Source of the DNA: a virus
Length of the DNA stretch: 64,000 nucleotides
Strand: one strand, 5' to 3'
Virus record (IMG/VR): IMGVR_UViG_3300031997_002780
Span: 1-64,000 of that record
Within the stretch, counting starts at the first letter, position 1. Each line of letters begins with the position of its first letter. Position numbers and translations under genes: made by a program. Shown here one piece after another: positions 33,360-42,989 of the stretch. The notes below the pieces were generated by a model. That model had not been told where the DNA came from, did not search any database, and saw only the letters and a program-made list of their open reading frames with translations.

Positions 33360-33776
33360 TTATATTTGGTGATATCCGTATTCCATACGAACAATCATAT
33401 CATCAGCAGAAGCATCAATTGCATTATTGTCCCATATTCTTATGGTTTGTCCTGCTCCTAAAAACTGTGCACCCATTAAAGGGGTTGTTATGTAACTAAT
33501 ATCTCGGGTTATTGTAGAATCTGGAATTCCTCCACCAAATAAATAGTTATAAGTAAGTCCTTCGGGCTGTGTTACTCCTGTTTGCCATTGAGCAATTATA
33601 TTTCCAGTATCTATAATTTGGATTTCTAGTTGCCTTATTCCAGCCGTTGCTGTTGACGTATATTCTACCCAAATCCATAATATTTCCCATTCTACACCTA
33701 TTGGTACAGTAAATGTTTTGTCACTATCATTTTCAGTTATATCCTGAGTAAGAGCAATTCTCCATGCTGTAGTCAT
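33360..33776 (-). CDS. Stand-alone copy of a fibre domain
   Basis: A 138-residue beta-rich protein that matches an internal domain of the next gene upstream (about residues 170-300 there): both have LTQD-type start, DSDK[TI]FTVP, EWxILW[IV]WVEYTSTAT, RQLEIQI, GLTYxYLFG and IRIWDNNxxDASADDM. It is therefore a free copy of a fibre module, either a capping subunit or a duplicated remnant still read. GGAGAAGATATT precedes ATG. Confidence 0.7.
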   Translation of the reverse strand: MTTAWRIALTQDITENDSDKTFTVPIGVEWEILWIWVEYTSTATAGIRQLEIQIIDTGNIIAQWQTGVTQPEGLTYNYLFGGGIPDSTITRDISYITTPLMGAQFLGAGQTIRIWDNNAIDASADDMIVRMEYGYHQI

Positions 33777-33793
33777 AATATCTTCTCCTTTGT

Positions 33794-35542
33794 TTATACC
33801 AATGTTATTTTATCAGAAATAGATATTTGGTTTGAATTACTAATTCCCAATTGTCCATTGTATAATATATTTTGTAGTGTTATTTTGTCAGAAATTAATT
33901 TAGCATCTGTATCTTTAAGGGATAGAGGTTTTTGATTTTGTGTTAACATTATTTTATCGGAGTTTTGTGATTGAATAGAACTATTTATTGCCAAAGTGGT
34001 CATATTGCTAAATGTAACCTTATTAGATGTTATCAATTGAATTGCATTTTTCATTGATAAAGTTGGTTTGTTAGTAACCATCATTCCGATATCGCTAATT
34101 GCTTGCAATTGAGCAGAATCATTCATTACTAAATATTTTGAACTGCTAAATAATATTATATTCTCAGACGTTTGTGTTTGAGAAGAATATTGAGTATCTA
34201 CTCCTGAATATAAGGTTATTTCTATATTATCAACGGTTTGAGTCATTTCTATATTTTGAAGTAATACATAAGAATGTTCTATTATTGATAATGTTGTTTT
34301 GTCACTAATTAGTTTTTGACTTATATTGTGTATTATCAATATTTGATATTGGGTAAGCGTTACATTTTCAAAAGTTTGTAATTGAGTTGAGTTATTAACT
34401 ATTAATCCGTGAGTTTGTGCTGGTAATGTTATTACACCAGAAGTTTGTATTTGTACTGCATTATCAGTTGTTAATACCATGAAGCGCCATGATAGTATAG
34501 GCTTACTAGAAGTTTGTAACTGAGTAGAATTATTAATTGCTAAAATACGATATTGAATTAATTGTATCTTATCAGATGTTTGTAACTGAGTATTATTATT
34601 AGCTCCCGTAGGAGGATTGAAATCTTCTATGCTCAAATTGCGAGACGCATATTGTATTCTAACTACCATATCATCAGCAGAAGCATCTACTGTATTATTG
34701 TCCCATATTCTTATTTTTTGTCCCGCTGATAAGAATGTGGCTGCCCCTAGTGGGGTTGTTACATTATTATCATCACGAACAGTGGTTAAATCCGGGACAC
34801 CAATTCCAAATAAATATTTATAAGTAAGTCCTCCAGATTGCGTAACCCCTGTTTGAAATTGACCAATTACATTACTGCTAGCATCTTGAATTTGAATTTC
34901 GAGTTGCCTAGTACCCCCTGTGGCTGTTGATGTATATTCCACCCAAACCCATAATATTTGCCATTCATAACTTTCTGGAACTGTAAATATTTTATCACTA
35001 TCATCTGTGTTTGTATCTTGAGTTAAAGTAACTCTCCAATCAACAGGGCGATAAGCCACCCACGAGCCTGTAGAAGCATTCCAAGAAAGTACATCCCCAT
35101 CATTGGGGGCAGGAACATATACATTTTCAATATTGTCTAATGTTGTTATAGTACCGGAAGTAGGACTCCAAATAGAACTTCCAGAACCATCTGCTGTTAA
35201 TACAGAACCATATACAGCCGCCCCACTACTTAAATTAGATGCAGTAATTTTACCGCCTTCTGCACTTCCACTATGGTCATGTACAGCGTCTGACCATACA
35301 TTATCCCAACCTAATTTTCCACCATCGCCAACTTGACTTCCGGAATGAGAATGATTGATTACTGAAGAACCAGAACCTCCTTCTGAATCGTGAACATGGC
35401 TTCCAGATGCCGCTTGAAAAGCCCCAATACCTAAACTGTGATGTATAGCACTTGCGCTTGTGTCAATATCATTTGCATGTAAAGATTGGTAAGATGCTGA
35501 ATTCCAAGCTGAACGGTCTCCTCTAAGTGGTATAGCTGGCAT
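33794..35542 (-). CDS. Tail fibre with His-x-His sites and TQLQ repeats
   Basis: A 582-residue fibre. The N-terminal part has HVHDSE, NHSHSGS and HDHSGS, the His-x-His pattern used by trimeric phage fibres (as in T4 short fibre) to bind a metal on the threefold axis. Residues about 170-300 form the globular module also found alone at 33360. Residues about 310-582 are about 12 degenerate units of the TQLQxSDxI repeat shared with the giant fibre at 24514. The order is attachment and collar, head, repeat stalk. It probably assembles as a trimer; this is inferred. Confidence 0.7.
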   Translation of the reverse strand: MPAIPLRGDRSAWNSASYQSLHANDIDTSASAIHHSLGIGAFQAASGSHVHDSEGGSGSSVINHSHSGSQVGDGGKLGWDNVWSDAVHDHSGSAEGGKITASNLSSGAAVYGSVLTADGSGSSIWSPTSGTITTLDNIENVYVPAPNDGDVLSWNASTGSWVAYRPVDWRVTLTQDTNTDDSDKIFTVPESYEWQILWVWVEYTSTATGGTRQLEIQIQDASSNVIGQFQTGVTQSGGLTYKYLFGIGVPDLTTVRDDNNVTTPLGAATFLSAGQKIRIWDNNTVDASADDMVVRIQYASRNLSIEDFNPPTGANNNTQLQTSDKIQLIQYRILAINNSTQLQTSSKPILSWRFMVLTTDNAVQIQTSGVITLPAQTHGLIVNNSTQLQTFENVTLTQYQILIIHNISQKLISDKTTLSIIEHSYVLLQNIEMTQTVDNIEITLYSGVDTQYSSQTQTSENIILFSSSKYLVMNDSAQLQAISDIGMMVTNKPTLSMKNAIQLITSNKVTFSNMTTLAINSSIQSQNSDKIMLTQNQKPLSLKDTDAKLISDKITLQNILYNGQLGISNSNQISISDKITLV

Positions 35543-35634
35543 AATTCACCTCACTTTATTTCATAAAGAATACTATTTTCCAAAAAATAACAATTTAAAA
35601 TATATACATTATCTCTACTTAAATATATCATCCT

Positions 35635-36930
35635 TTATACTAATACATATATACTATACCAATGATTAAAGGATGAAGACTGTTGCATATTTTCACAATA
35701 GACAAGACTGTTATTAAGATTATCCAACCACCCCGTATACGGATGTGCACGATTTGGAATACTGTAAGAGCCTATTGTATCACCAGAAAGACTTCTATGT
35801 TTTATTGTATCGTCAGTTTCATCAACAAACCAATAGCTTTCATCGTCGTTCATAAGCTGTGCTCCATAGAATGTCATGTAATATTGTGGAAAGGTTCCTA
35901 CGTTACTAAGGTTATGGCATCTTATGATATTTCCTGTACCACTAGGTGTTGTTTTGAAGCAATAAGCATAATTTTTGCTTGTCTTAATATACCCACCAAC
36001 ACCAGAACCTACGAGATTAGGATGAGATGAATCAGTATATACCGAGGTTATTGTTGCTGCTACAGGGTCTATTTTTGATATTTCCATAACGGATGCATAA
36101 TGGTCAGGGAAATAGATATTATCTGGTCTCGCTTCCGTACCAATACAATAAACGCAACCAGTTTCATAATCCCCTCCTAAGCCACGAAGAAAAGCACGAG
36201 TGTTATGTTCACCAGTAGCCATCACTAAACCGTTGGTTGTTTGTACAGTACCGTTTACTATATCAACAATATCTGCATATAAATTATATCCATTTGTATA
36301 TGGTGATACCCAATATCTATCTTGAACAAAAGAATAATCCACCCAATTCGGATTGATACTAACACTATTCCAAACTCCATTTTGAGTATAGTTCTTTATA
36401 TAAAGAACATTTAGACTATTGATGATAATATATATATCCCTATTTTCTCGCTGCGCAGTACTAACAGCCCATATTACAAATTCTTCGTTTATATCAGTTT
36501 TCGAGAGGTCTTCAAAGTCTACAATATACAAAAGCTCTTCTGCGTCATTACCAGGATAACAAATAACTTTTCTACCTTCGAGATAAGCTATAAATCCTCT
36601 CCAACTGCTAGAATCGGGGTTGGAATAAAGTGTTACTGATTTGATTGTACCTGTAGCTATTTCGTATTCATGTGCAACAATATCTCCGTAATACAAATCA
36701 TCAGGTAATATTATGTAATAGATATATTGTTCAGAACAACAAGAAACTTCATCAAGGAAAGTACCATTTACACTATATCCTACCCTATCCCAATCTCCAT
36801 TGAAATTCTCATAAGTGCGACTTGTACCCATTTCCACAGGTGGTCCATTACGAACACCTACAAACCTCAGGGTTGGACAAATTGTACCGCTACCTTCGAG
36901 TTCTATGTTATCATATTCTTTGTATGTCAT
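35635..36930 (-). CDS. Fibre-cluster paralogue C1 (propeller-like)
   Basis: A 431-residue protein. It starts MTYKEYDNIELEGSGTICP, matching the starts of the next two genes. The body is a run of beta-strands separated by Asp/Asn/Gly turns (IYYIILPDD, YIVDFEDLSK, CVYCIGTEARPDN, SYWFVDETDD), which looks like a seven-bladed propeller, but no blade signature is certain. Aromatic and Asn-rich composition suits sugar binding. Part of the fibre block; unknown function. Confidence 0.6.
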   Translation of the reverse strand: MTYKEYDNIELEGSGTICPTLRFVGVRNGPPVEMGTSRTYENFNGDWDRVGYSVNGTFLDEVSCCSEQYIYYIILPDDLYYGDIVAHEYEIATGTIKSVTLYSNPDSSSWRGFIAYLEGRKVICYPGNDAEELLYIVDFEDLSKTDINEEFVIWAVSTAQRENRDIYIIINSLNVLYIKNYTQNGVWNSVSINPNWVDYSFVQDRYWVSPYTNGYNLYADIVDIVNGTVQTTNGLVMATGEHNTRAFLRGLGGDYETGCVYCIGTEARPDNIYFPDHYASVMEISKIDPVAATITSVYTDSSHPNLVGSGVGGYIKTSKNYAYCFKTTPSGTGNIIRCHNLSNVGTFPQYYMTFYGAQLMNDDESYWFVDETDDTIKHRSLSGDTIGSYSIPNRAHPYTGWLDNLNNSLVYCENMQQSSSFNHWYSIYVLV

Positions 36931-36944
36931 AGTTTCACCTCATT

Positions 36945-38417
36945 TTATTCTAATAAATACCATCTTTGACTATATTCATATGGTATAATATCAGTTCGAG
37001 AGTATATCAAAACAATACATTTTCCATCTAATATTCTGAGATATGCCATACGATTCCAATTATTAAAAGGAGGACCACCAATAGGATAAAAAAAACTCAA
37101 AGGTGGCTCAATTGGGATGTCTCTGCTTATTCCACCATTGAGAGATTTTCCTTCGAGTTTATCTAGTTGAAGGTTCCATACTATATTATTATCCATATCC
37201 ATTTCTCTATATAGAGCACCACCATCCCCCCAACCTTTAACTAGAGATAAATAAATTTCATCTATATAATTTAAGTTAGGAAAATCATAGAATGGAGCCA
37301 TTCCTGGCATTGAACTACTACTCGGTTCATCAAATAGATATCCACGATTATGCCCTTGGTCATAGGTTCCAAACGCTAATGATAAAGGTAAAGAAATCTC
37401 TTCATCTAGAATAGCTATAGGATTATTAAGGTTTACACTATATACACTAGAACAACCATTAGCTTCATACCATGCCGAAAAATAATACTTGTTATTCGTA
37501 TAATCTAATGCTCCACCATCTATATACCAATATTCGGGGTCTTTCAATATATTATTTAAAATGGTTATATTTCCGTTTATTATATCCACCATAACAATTT
37601 CAATTTGAGGTGCTGGATAATATGGTGGGTTGTAGTTGTCCCATAAACCATTTTCACAACAAACCCCAAAAACAATTAGATTATTGTGTATAGTAGCGGT
37701 AGTATGTTGATAATATAGTGAATATAGGTCAGCATTATAATCAAAAAGTTTTACCCAATTATCGAACACTTGACCAGTTGCAATGTTATATACAATACTT
37801 CTGCAAACATAATCGAATCCGTCTCCCTCATCTAACATATATAACCAGAACAAATATATACAATCATAAGCTCCATATTTTACATGAAGTGTATGAATAT
37901 TATCCCATATTCCATATATCGAACCTTCCCATATATCGTAATATTCCCATGAATATATGTTTTCTGTTGTTACGTCATTATCAGTGAAAGTAATCTTTTG
38001 AAGACGCATAATATCTTGTACATTTTCAATATAATCTTCTACGATTATATATACTTCATTATCGCTAACTGTAGCCATATCATAAATCCAACCCTCGGGA
38101 GGTATATAATGCACAGCATCACCGACTTCATTTGTTGGTATCCAGCATAAATGAGTATCAAAAGTTGGGTCTTCCCAACGAGGTATCATTATAAAAGCAT
38201 GATTTGCAGACATTTCACAAAGAAAACCATCGAAGCCATATAATGGTGTTAATATCTCCCTTGGTGTCAGTGTGGTAACATTATTCGGTATTGTTTGTCC
38301 TAGTTCCCAGGGGTAATAGACCTTGAATCTATAGTCTGCACCTCCTGACATGTGATGTATTAAACAAGGTATCTGGCTTCCCTCAAGAAATAAATTTGCA
38401 TATTCGTTGTATGTCAT
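36945..38417 (-). CDS. Fibre-cluster paralogue C2 (propeller-like)
   Basis: A 490-residue protein beginning MTYNEYANLFLEGSQIPC, homologous at the N-terminus to C1 and C3. The body is strand-rich, with very many Tyr, Asp and Trp residues (WEYYDIWEGSIYGIWDN, LIVFGVCCENGLWDNY), as in carbohydrate-binding beta-propellers. It is the most aromatic of the three. Its start lies 9 bases after the stop of C3; its role is inferred from position. Confidence 0.6.
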   Translation of the reverse strand: MTYNEYANLFLEGSQIPCLIHHMSGGADYRFKVYYPWELGQTIPNNVTTLTPREILTPLYGFDGFLCEMSANHAFIMIPRWEDPTFDTHLCWIPTNEVGDAVHYIPPEGWIYDMATVSDNEVYIIVEDYIENVQDIMRLQKITFTDNDVTTENIYSWEYYDIWEGSIYGIWDNIHTLHVKYGAYDCIYLFWLYMLDEGDGFDYVCRSIVYNIATGQVFDNWVKLFDYNADLYSLYYQHTTATIHNNLIVFGVCCENGLWDNYNPPYYPAPQIEIVMVDIINGNITILNNILKDPEYWYIDGGALDYTNNKYYFSAWYEANGCSSVYSVNLNNPIAILDEEISLPLSLAFGTYDQGHNRGYLFDEPSSSSMPGMAPFYDFPNLNYIDEIYLSLVKGWGDGGALYREMDMDNNIVWNLQLDKLEGKSLNGGISRDIPIEPPLSFFYPIGGPPFNNWNRMAYLRILDGKCIVLIYSRTDIIPYEYSQRWYLLE

Positions 38418-38426
38418 AATTTCACC

Positions 38427-39782
38427 TTATGTTATTATATAATGATTCCAACCATAATTATAACTTGATGGTTGTTGAATTTTCATATTTACTATAATTC
38501 TATCTCCCGCTTGCATACAACTACTATTATATCCTGCAACCCATTCGGCAGCGGGTATAGAAATATTACGCATGATTGTTCCATCAAACGCTAATTGTTT
38601 TAATGATAGATTTTCCCAATCGAACCACCATAAAGAAGGACCATACTCGTCTATTAAATTAGCTGTACTAGACCAAACGCCGGAAGAATCAAGCGGTAAT
38701 GTTCCCTGAGATATCATTCCATCTACTTTGTAAAGGCTTCCGGTAGAACTAGATATAATATATGCATTATCTTTTGTTGAAAAAGGTACAGGGTCAAGAA
38801 TGTCTGTTATTCTTGATATATTGTTGGTTTCGGGATAATATATTATAAATCCTTGGTCTGTAGATGTAAATATTGCAAACTTATTTTGGTTATCAGGAGC
38901 AGAACCATACAGCTTCATACTGTTTCCTCCAATTTCTCCGTATACAGGAGAACTAGTTATTAATGAATTATCGCTTAATTTTAGGGAGTGTGCCACAATA
39001 AGAGGAGGTCCTCCACCAACATAATAAGAATTACAAACAACCAAATAGTCTTCTCCTAAAAATACAAAATCAAAATTTGGTACATCATCATAACCAATAA
39101 TTTCTGAATTATAACCAAGTATTTCCCACGCTGTATTTTGTGTATAGTTTCTATACATAAAATGATATCCTGTATATTCTTCAATTTCCGAGTCATATGT
39201 ATAACTCCATAGATATATCCATAAATCCCCGTTGGATTTCATTAATATTGCCAAACTTCTTGGGTCAGTAACAATACCGTAGTCCACAGATGAACCTGTT
39301 TCAAAATTTAAAAGATAGATAGGACATTCCCAGTATGGCTCAATCGAGTAAGACCTTGGAACAACTAATATTTTTCGGTCTTCCAAAAATGACATTAATA
39401 CACCTGAAGATAAAGAAAAATCATCAAATGTGTTTACCGTTATTTGAGTATTTCCTTTCGTAATAATATTATATTCAGTTATCACTAATGTATCTTGACC
39501 AATCCCATGACCAGTAACATCTAGAAAATATATATAGTTTTCATTCACAATATGAGGGTCTGTCCAACAAACCCAATCTTGTCCTATTCCTAATAACACA
39601 CTTCTATTTTCCCACATGAGGTCAACATTTTCGCTAAGATTTATTGTATTTCTGGTATCCCTTGTTTCTATTCCCATTCCCATAGTGTTAATACGATTAT
39701 GTCCTGAATTACGTAAGAATCCCGTTCTACAAGGCGTTTCACTACTATTTAAATACACATTACTATTTTCTTTATATGTCAT
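38427..39782 (-). CDS. Fibre-cluster paralogue C3 (propeller-like)
   Basis: A 451-residue protein beginning MTYKENSNVYLNSSETPC, with the same N-terminal 18-residue pattern as C1 and C2. Repeated strands such as NYIYFLDVTG, ILVVPRSYS, YLVVCNSYYVGG and FAIFTSTDQGFIIY are consistent with a propeller. It follows the Tal-like gene by 24 bases. The three copies have diverged strongly beyond the first 20 residues, so they may bind different receptors. Confidence 0.6.
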   Translation of the reverse strand: MTYKENSNVYLNSSETPCRTGFLRNSGHNRINTMGMGIETRDTRNTINLSENVDLMWENRSVLLGIGQDWVCWTDPHIVNENYIYFLDVTGHGIGQDTLVITEYNIITKGNTQITVNTFDDFSLSSGVLMSFLEDRKILVVPRSYSIEPYWECPIYLLNFETGSSVDYGIVTDPRSLAILMKSNGDLWIYLWSYTYDSEIEEYTGYHFMYRNYTQNTAWEILGYNSEIIGYDDVPNFDFVFLGEDYLVVCNSYYVGGGPPLIVAHSLKLSDNSLITSSPVYGEIGGNSMKLYGSAPDNQNKFAIFTSTDQGFIIYYPETNNISRITDILDPVPFSTKDNAYIISSSTGSLYKVDGMISQGTLPLDSSGVWSSTANLIDEYGPSLWWFDWENLSLKQLAFDGTIMRNISIPAAEWVAGYNSSCMQAGDRIIVNMKIQQPSSYNYGWNHYIIT

Positions 39783-39806
39783 AAAATACCTCTTTTAATC
39801 ATCTTC

Positions 39807-42182
39807 TTAAATATCGTGAAAAACTTCTGTTTTAGCATAATATTGACTGTGATATACGTTACAATTTCCACCGTTACTTGAAAAAGCATAACCCACTCCA
39901 CCATTGCTATCTGCAACAATAGTAGAATTTTCCACAAGCAGGTCTACCCCTAAACCACTTATATATACAGAAACCGTAGAGCCAGAACCACATTGATAAG
40001 CATATATTTCACAACCCTTTATCCTAGAAATTTCACTTCCGCTAGTAGTTTCTGTGGCAATCACTGTATAAATTCCATCAGCACTATTTGCTTGATTTAT
40101 AATCTTTAAATTTTCTAAAAGACAACCGGGTTCTATTGTGACTTGTCCTTCAATGATACTTTCACGGCTGCTAACTCCAACTAAATTAATCCCAGTGGGG
40201 ATAGAGAAATTTCCAGTTATATCTACATCGGGAAGAAATATTACATCCCCCACTCTTGCCGCAGTAATTGCCGCATTAAGACCAACAGGAGTTGGGTCAT
40301 ACATTGCCACACTAACCCCACCTGAAAATAAAGTTATTTTAATTTCGGTAAGACCGCTTCCACTTCCCCCACCTCCTACTAAGCCCCATAGATTAAGGGG
40401 TATGCCATTCCATAGCAAAGCATTTGATATAAGATTTATACTACCGGGATTAATATCAATTTTTTCTGCTGGCTGTATGCCTCCTACTGTTATTCCGGTG
40501 GTTAGATTTAAATATCCGGCTTTATAATCCCTTGTCCAATTGTTAAATGCTTGGGAATTTAGATTTATAGCTGTTCCCGCATTCAACGCCTTAGTCATTA
40601 AATCATTAAAGCGATATGTCTCATCATTTAGACGTAAACGATTTCCAAATATTAATTTAAAATTTGTGGGATTATCAAAATCTATATCTGCCCCTAATAG
40701 TATGGGTAACAAATATCTTCCTGGTTCTATTTCTAATGTAATTTTTTTTCCTAAGTCTAATTGCGCTCCGAAGGTTTGTAAATCTTTAATTTGCAAGAAA
40801 TTAACACTATCGATTTCAAAACTATATCTCGGCATTGATATTTTTTCTAAAATACCTACGGCTTGATTATATAACGATGCTTGTTGTAATAATTTCGATG
40901 CAGAAGTCATAATATCTGTTAATATAATATTATCATTAACATATGATGATTGTATTATAAAAGGTTGTAGTTGATTTAATTGGTTCATACTGAAGTTAGC
41001 AGGATTATTAAAACTTAAACTATCTGCTATTCCAGCAAGAATTGTAAAATGTCCATCCATATTGCTCTCTAATATTGCTATTTCTGCTTGTACAGCACTT
41101 GCCGCTGTATATAGTACCATCAAATATTCATGAATTTCTACCATTGTTTGGTCATCTATACTGCTTCCGCTTTGCAAATAAAAATTATATTGTGTTTGCC
41201 ATGTGAGAGCAGAACCAGAAATGGTTGCTAATTGAATATCGTGGTCCATTTTATCTTCACTATCTTCAAATAAACTTAATATTTGAAAACTATATGATGG
41301 CATAAAATCTGAATATTTATTTTCCCATTCCCCTATAGCGTCTATTAAAGATGAATCCATCCATTCTGTATTTTTAAAATATTGAAAATTATATATATAA
41401 TTATTTCCTAATGGATTAACATAAGTGATACCTAAATCACCACCACCAACAACAAAAAGGCAAGTAGCTAATTCATCTGTTACTTCATCAACTGTCATTG
41501 ACGTAATTACATTATCATGTGAGATAAATATATCTGTTAATTCTATATCTTCATTGGCATCATAAACAAATATCACATCATTAATCGTATCGAAATCAAA
41601 GATGCATTCATAGGCTTCTTCGATATCAGTCATTAAAAGATTATAAATACTCGTATCTGCTACATCAAAACTTCTGTATTTAGTATCAATTATATCAGGA
41701 ATAATATCAAACGTCCAACCAGCAAGATATTGCTGTAATTCAATATATAATTGTGTTAGAGTAACAGGAATTGGACCAAGCGATATTAGACTCCCGCTTG
41801 AATCATATAAACCATTTCCAGATACAAACGATGTTAATTTTCTAGATGACAATTCTACTTCTAAAGATTGGCAATCAACTTCTTTATATTTAATAATACC
41901 GTCATTATTTTCATTAATACCAGTTATCATGAAATATCCTATACTATCAACATATACTAATCTTCTATTGACAATATATGCATAATATGGCATTAAAATT
42001 CCATCAATATATTCATCTGCTCGAAAATTTAATTCGGAAATAGCATTGTATCTTGGAGTATATTTTCTTTCTGATATTCCCCCTAGTGCATATAATTTTT
42101 CTTTGTTCGGGTTACATAATGTGAAGGTTGGAATCTCCGCTAGATTAAAAAAATCGAAGTTTATACTTGGAATTCCTGTCAT
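39807..42182 (-). CDS. Tail-tip (Tal-type) protein with C-terminal beta-helix
   Basis: A 791-residue protein directly after Dit, the place of the tail-associated lysin or hub (Tal) in siphoviruses. The N-terminal 380 residues are the beta-rich hub domain typical of phage tail endopeptidase-family proteins. A helical linker leads to a Gly/Ser hinge (GGGGSGSGL) near residue 608, then a pectate-lyase-like right-handed beta-helix near 620-791 (AITAARVGDVIFLPDVDITGNFSIP, GVSSRESIIEG, IKGCEIYAYQ, VENSTIVAD). It probably closes the tail tube and contacts the cell surface. No clear peptidase triad was found. Confidence 0.75.
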   Translation of the reverse strand: MTGIPSINFDFFNLAEIPTFTLCNPNKEKLYALGGISERKYTPRYNAISELNFRADEYIDGILMPYYAYIVNRRLVYVDSIGYFMITGINENNDGIIKYKEVDCQSLEVELSSRKLTSFVSGNGLYDSSGSLISLGPIPVTLTQLYIELQQYLAGWTFDIIPDIIDTKYRSFDVADTSIYNLLMTDIEEAYECIFDFDTINDVIFVYDANEDIELTDIFISHDNVITSMTVDEVTDELATCLFVVGGGDLGITYVNPLGNNYIYNFQYFKNTEWMDSSLIDAIGEWENKYSDFMPSYSFQILSLFEDSEDKMDHDIQLATISGSALTWQTQYNFYLQSGSSIDDQTMVEIHEYLMVLYTAASAVQAEIAILESNMDGHFTILAGIADSLSFNNPANFSMNQLNQLQPFIIQSSYVNDNIILTDIMTSASKLLQQASLYNQAVGILEKISMPRYSFEIDSVNFLQIKDLQTFGAQLDLGKKITLEIEPGRYLLPILLGADIDFDNPTNFKLIFGNRLRLNDETYRFNDLMTKALNAGTAINLNSQAFNNWTRDYKAGYLNLTTGITVGGIQPAEKIDINPGSINLISNALLWNGIPLNLWGLVGGGGSGSGLTEIKITLFSGGVSVAMYDPTPVGLNAAITAARVGDVIFLPDVDITGNFSIPTGINLVGVSSRESIIEGQVTIEPGCLLENLKIINQANSADGIYTVIATETTSGSEISRIKGCEIYAYQCGSGSTVSVYISGLGVDLLVENSTIVADSNGGVGYAFSSNGGNCNVYHSQYYAKTEVFHDI

Positions 42183-42183
42183 T

Positions 42184-42987
42184 TTAGCCTCCTATTTTAA
42201 ACCTCTCTGTAAATTTAATTTCAAATAAATCAACTGTTTGCGGAGAAGAAACTGCTACAAGATTAATTTTTGGTATTAACCTAAACCAATAATTATTAAA
42301 ATAAGTTAATAAACCAGTTGTATCTGATGTTATCATTTGCATATCATTATTTATTGTAGCTTCTATTGAAGCAGATGGCATATCTGTAAAACCAAACATC
42401 CTCTCATTATCTGAATAATTAGTCATGTAAAAAGATGAGGGGGTTGCCCCACTCATTATAAAATGAACTGTTGGATATAGATATTCATCTTCGCTGGATG
42501 AGTTATAAATTTCAAGCATTGCTGTGGATGTAGAAGAAGCACTTCCTGAAATAGTTTTTTCTGGTCCATAAGCCCAAGGACTATCACAAGATACTGTACA
42601 TGTGAAAGCATAGTTCATGTTTCCTATATATTGAGGTTCTGGATTAGTCATAAAACAATTAAAATAAGCCCCGTTTAAATCGTCTTGTAAAATATACAGT
42701 TTTTTATATTCCGCTCTACCAAACAACCACGCAGAAATAAGGTCTCTGTCCATTGCACTGATAGGTCTTTGTGTAGCAAAAGTTAGGGGGAACTCTAAAA
42801 CCGGTTCCTGTGTTCTGCCCAAAAAATAAATTTTTGATTTCCTTAAAACTCTTTGCGACAAAATATTCACATTCGCACTCCCCACACCAGAGAAAAGCCC
42901 GGCGCTCTCAAAGGTTACAATCTTGAGGTCGAAAGTTGCAGATGGAATTCCATCATAAGAAAAGTCGAACGCATAGAAAGAACTCAT
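42184..42987 (-). CDS. Distal tail protein (Dit)
   Basis: A 267-residue protein of the siphovirus distal tail family. The N-terminal half carries the core of Dit: FDFSYDGIPSATFDLKIV, VNILSQRVLRKSKIYFLGRTQEPVLEFPLTFA, MDRDLISAWLF and KLYILQDDLNGAYFNCF, and the C-terminal half is a sandwich. Dit forms the ring joining the tail tube to the tip. It is placed between tape measure (with an inserted endonuclease gene) and Tal, as expected. GGAGGTTAAAA precedes the ATG. Confidence 0.85.
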   Translation of the reverse strand: MSSFYAFDFSYDGIPSATFDLKIVTFESAGLFSGVGSANVNILSQRVLRKSKIYFLGRTQEPVLEFPLTFATQRPISAMDRDLISAWLFGRAEYKKLYILQDDLNGAYFNCFMTNPEPQYIGNMNYAFTCTVSCDSPWAYGPEKTISGSASSTSTAMLEIYNSSSEDEYLYPTVHFIMSGATPSSFYMTNYSDNERMFGFTDMPSASIEATINNDMQMITSDTTGLLTYFNNYWFRLIPKINLVAVSSPQTVDLFEIKFTERFKIGG

Positions 42988-42989
42988 TT

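Noticed and set aside
24514-39782. A diversity-generating retroelement acting on the fibre genes
   Set aside because: No reverse transcriptase, accessory gene or template/variable repeat pair with adenine-biased differences was seen in the window.
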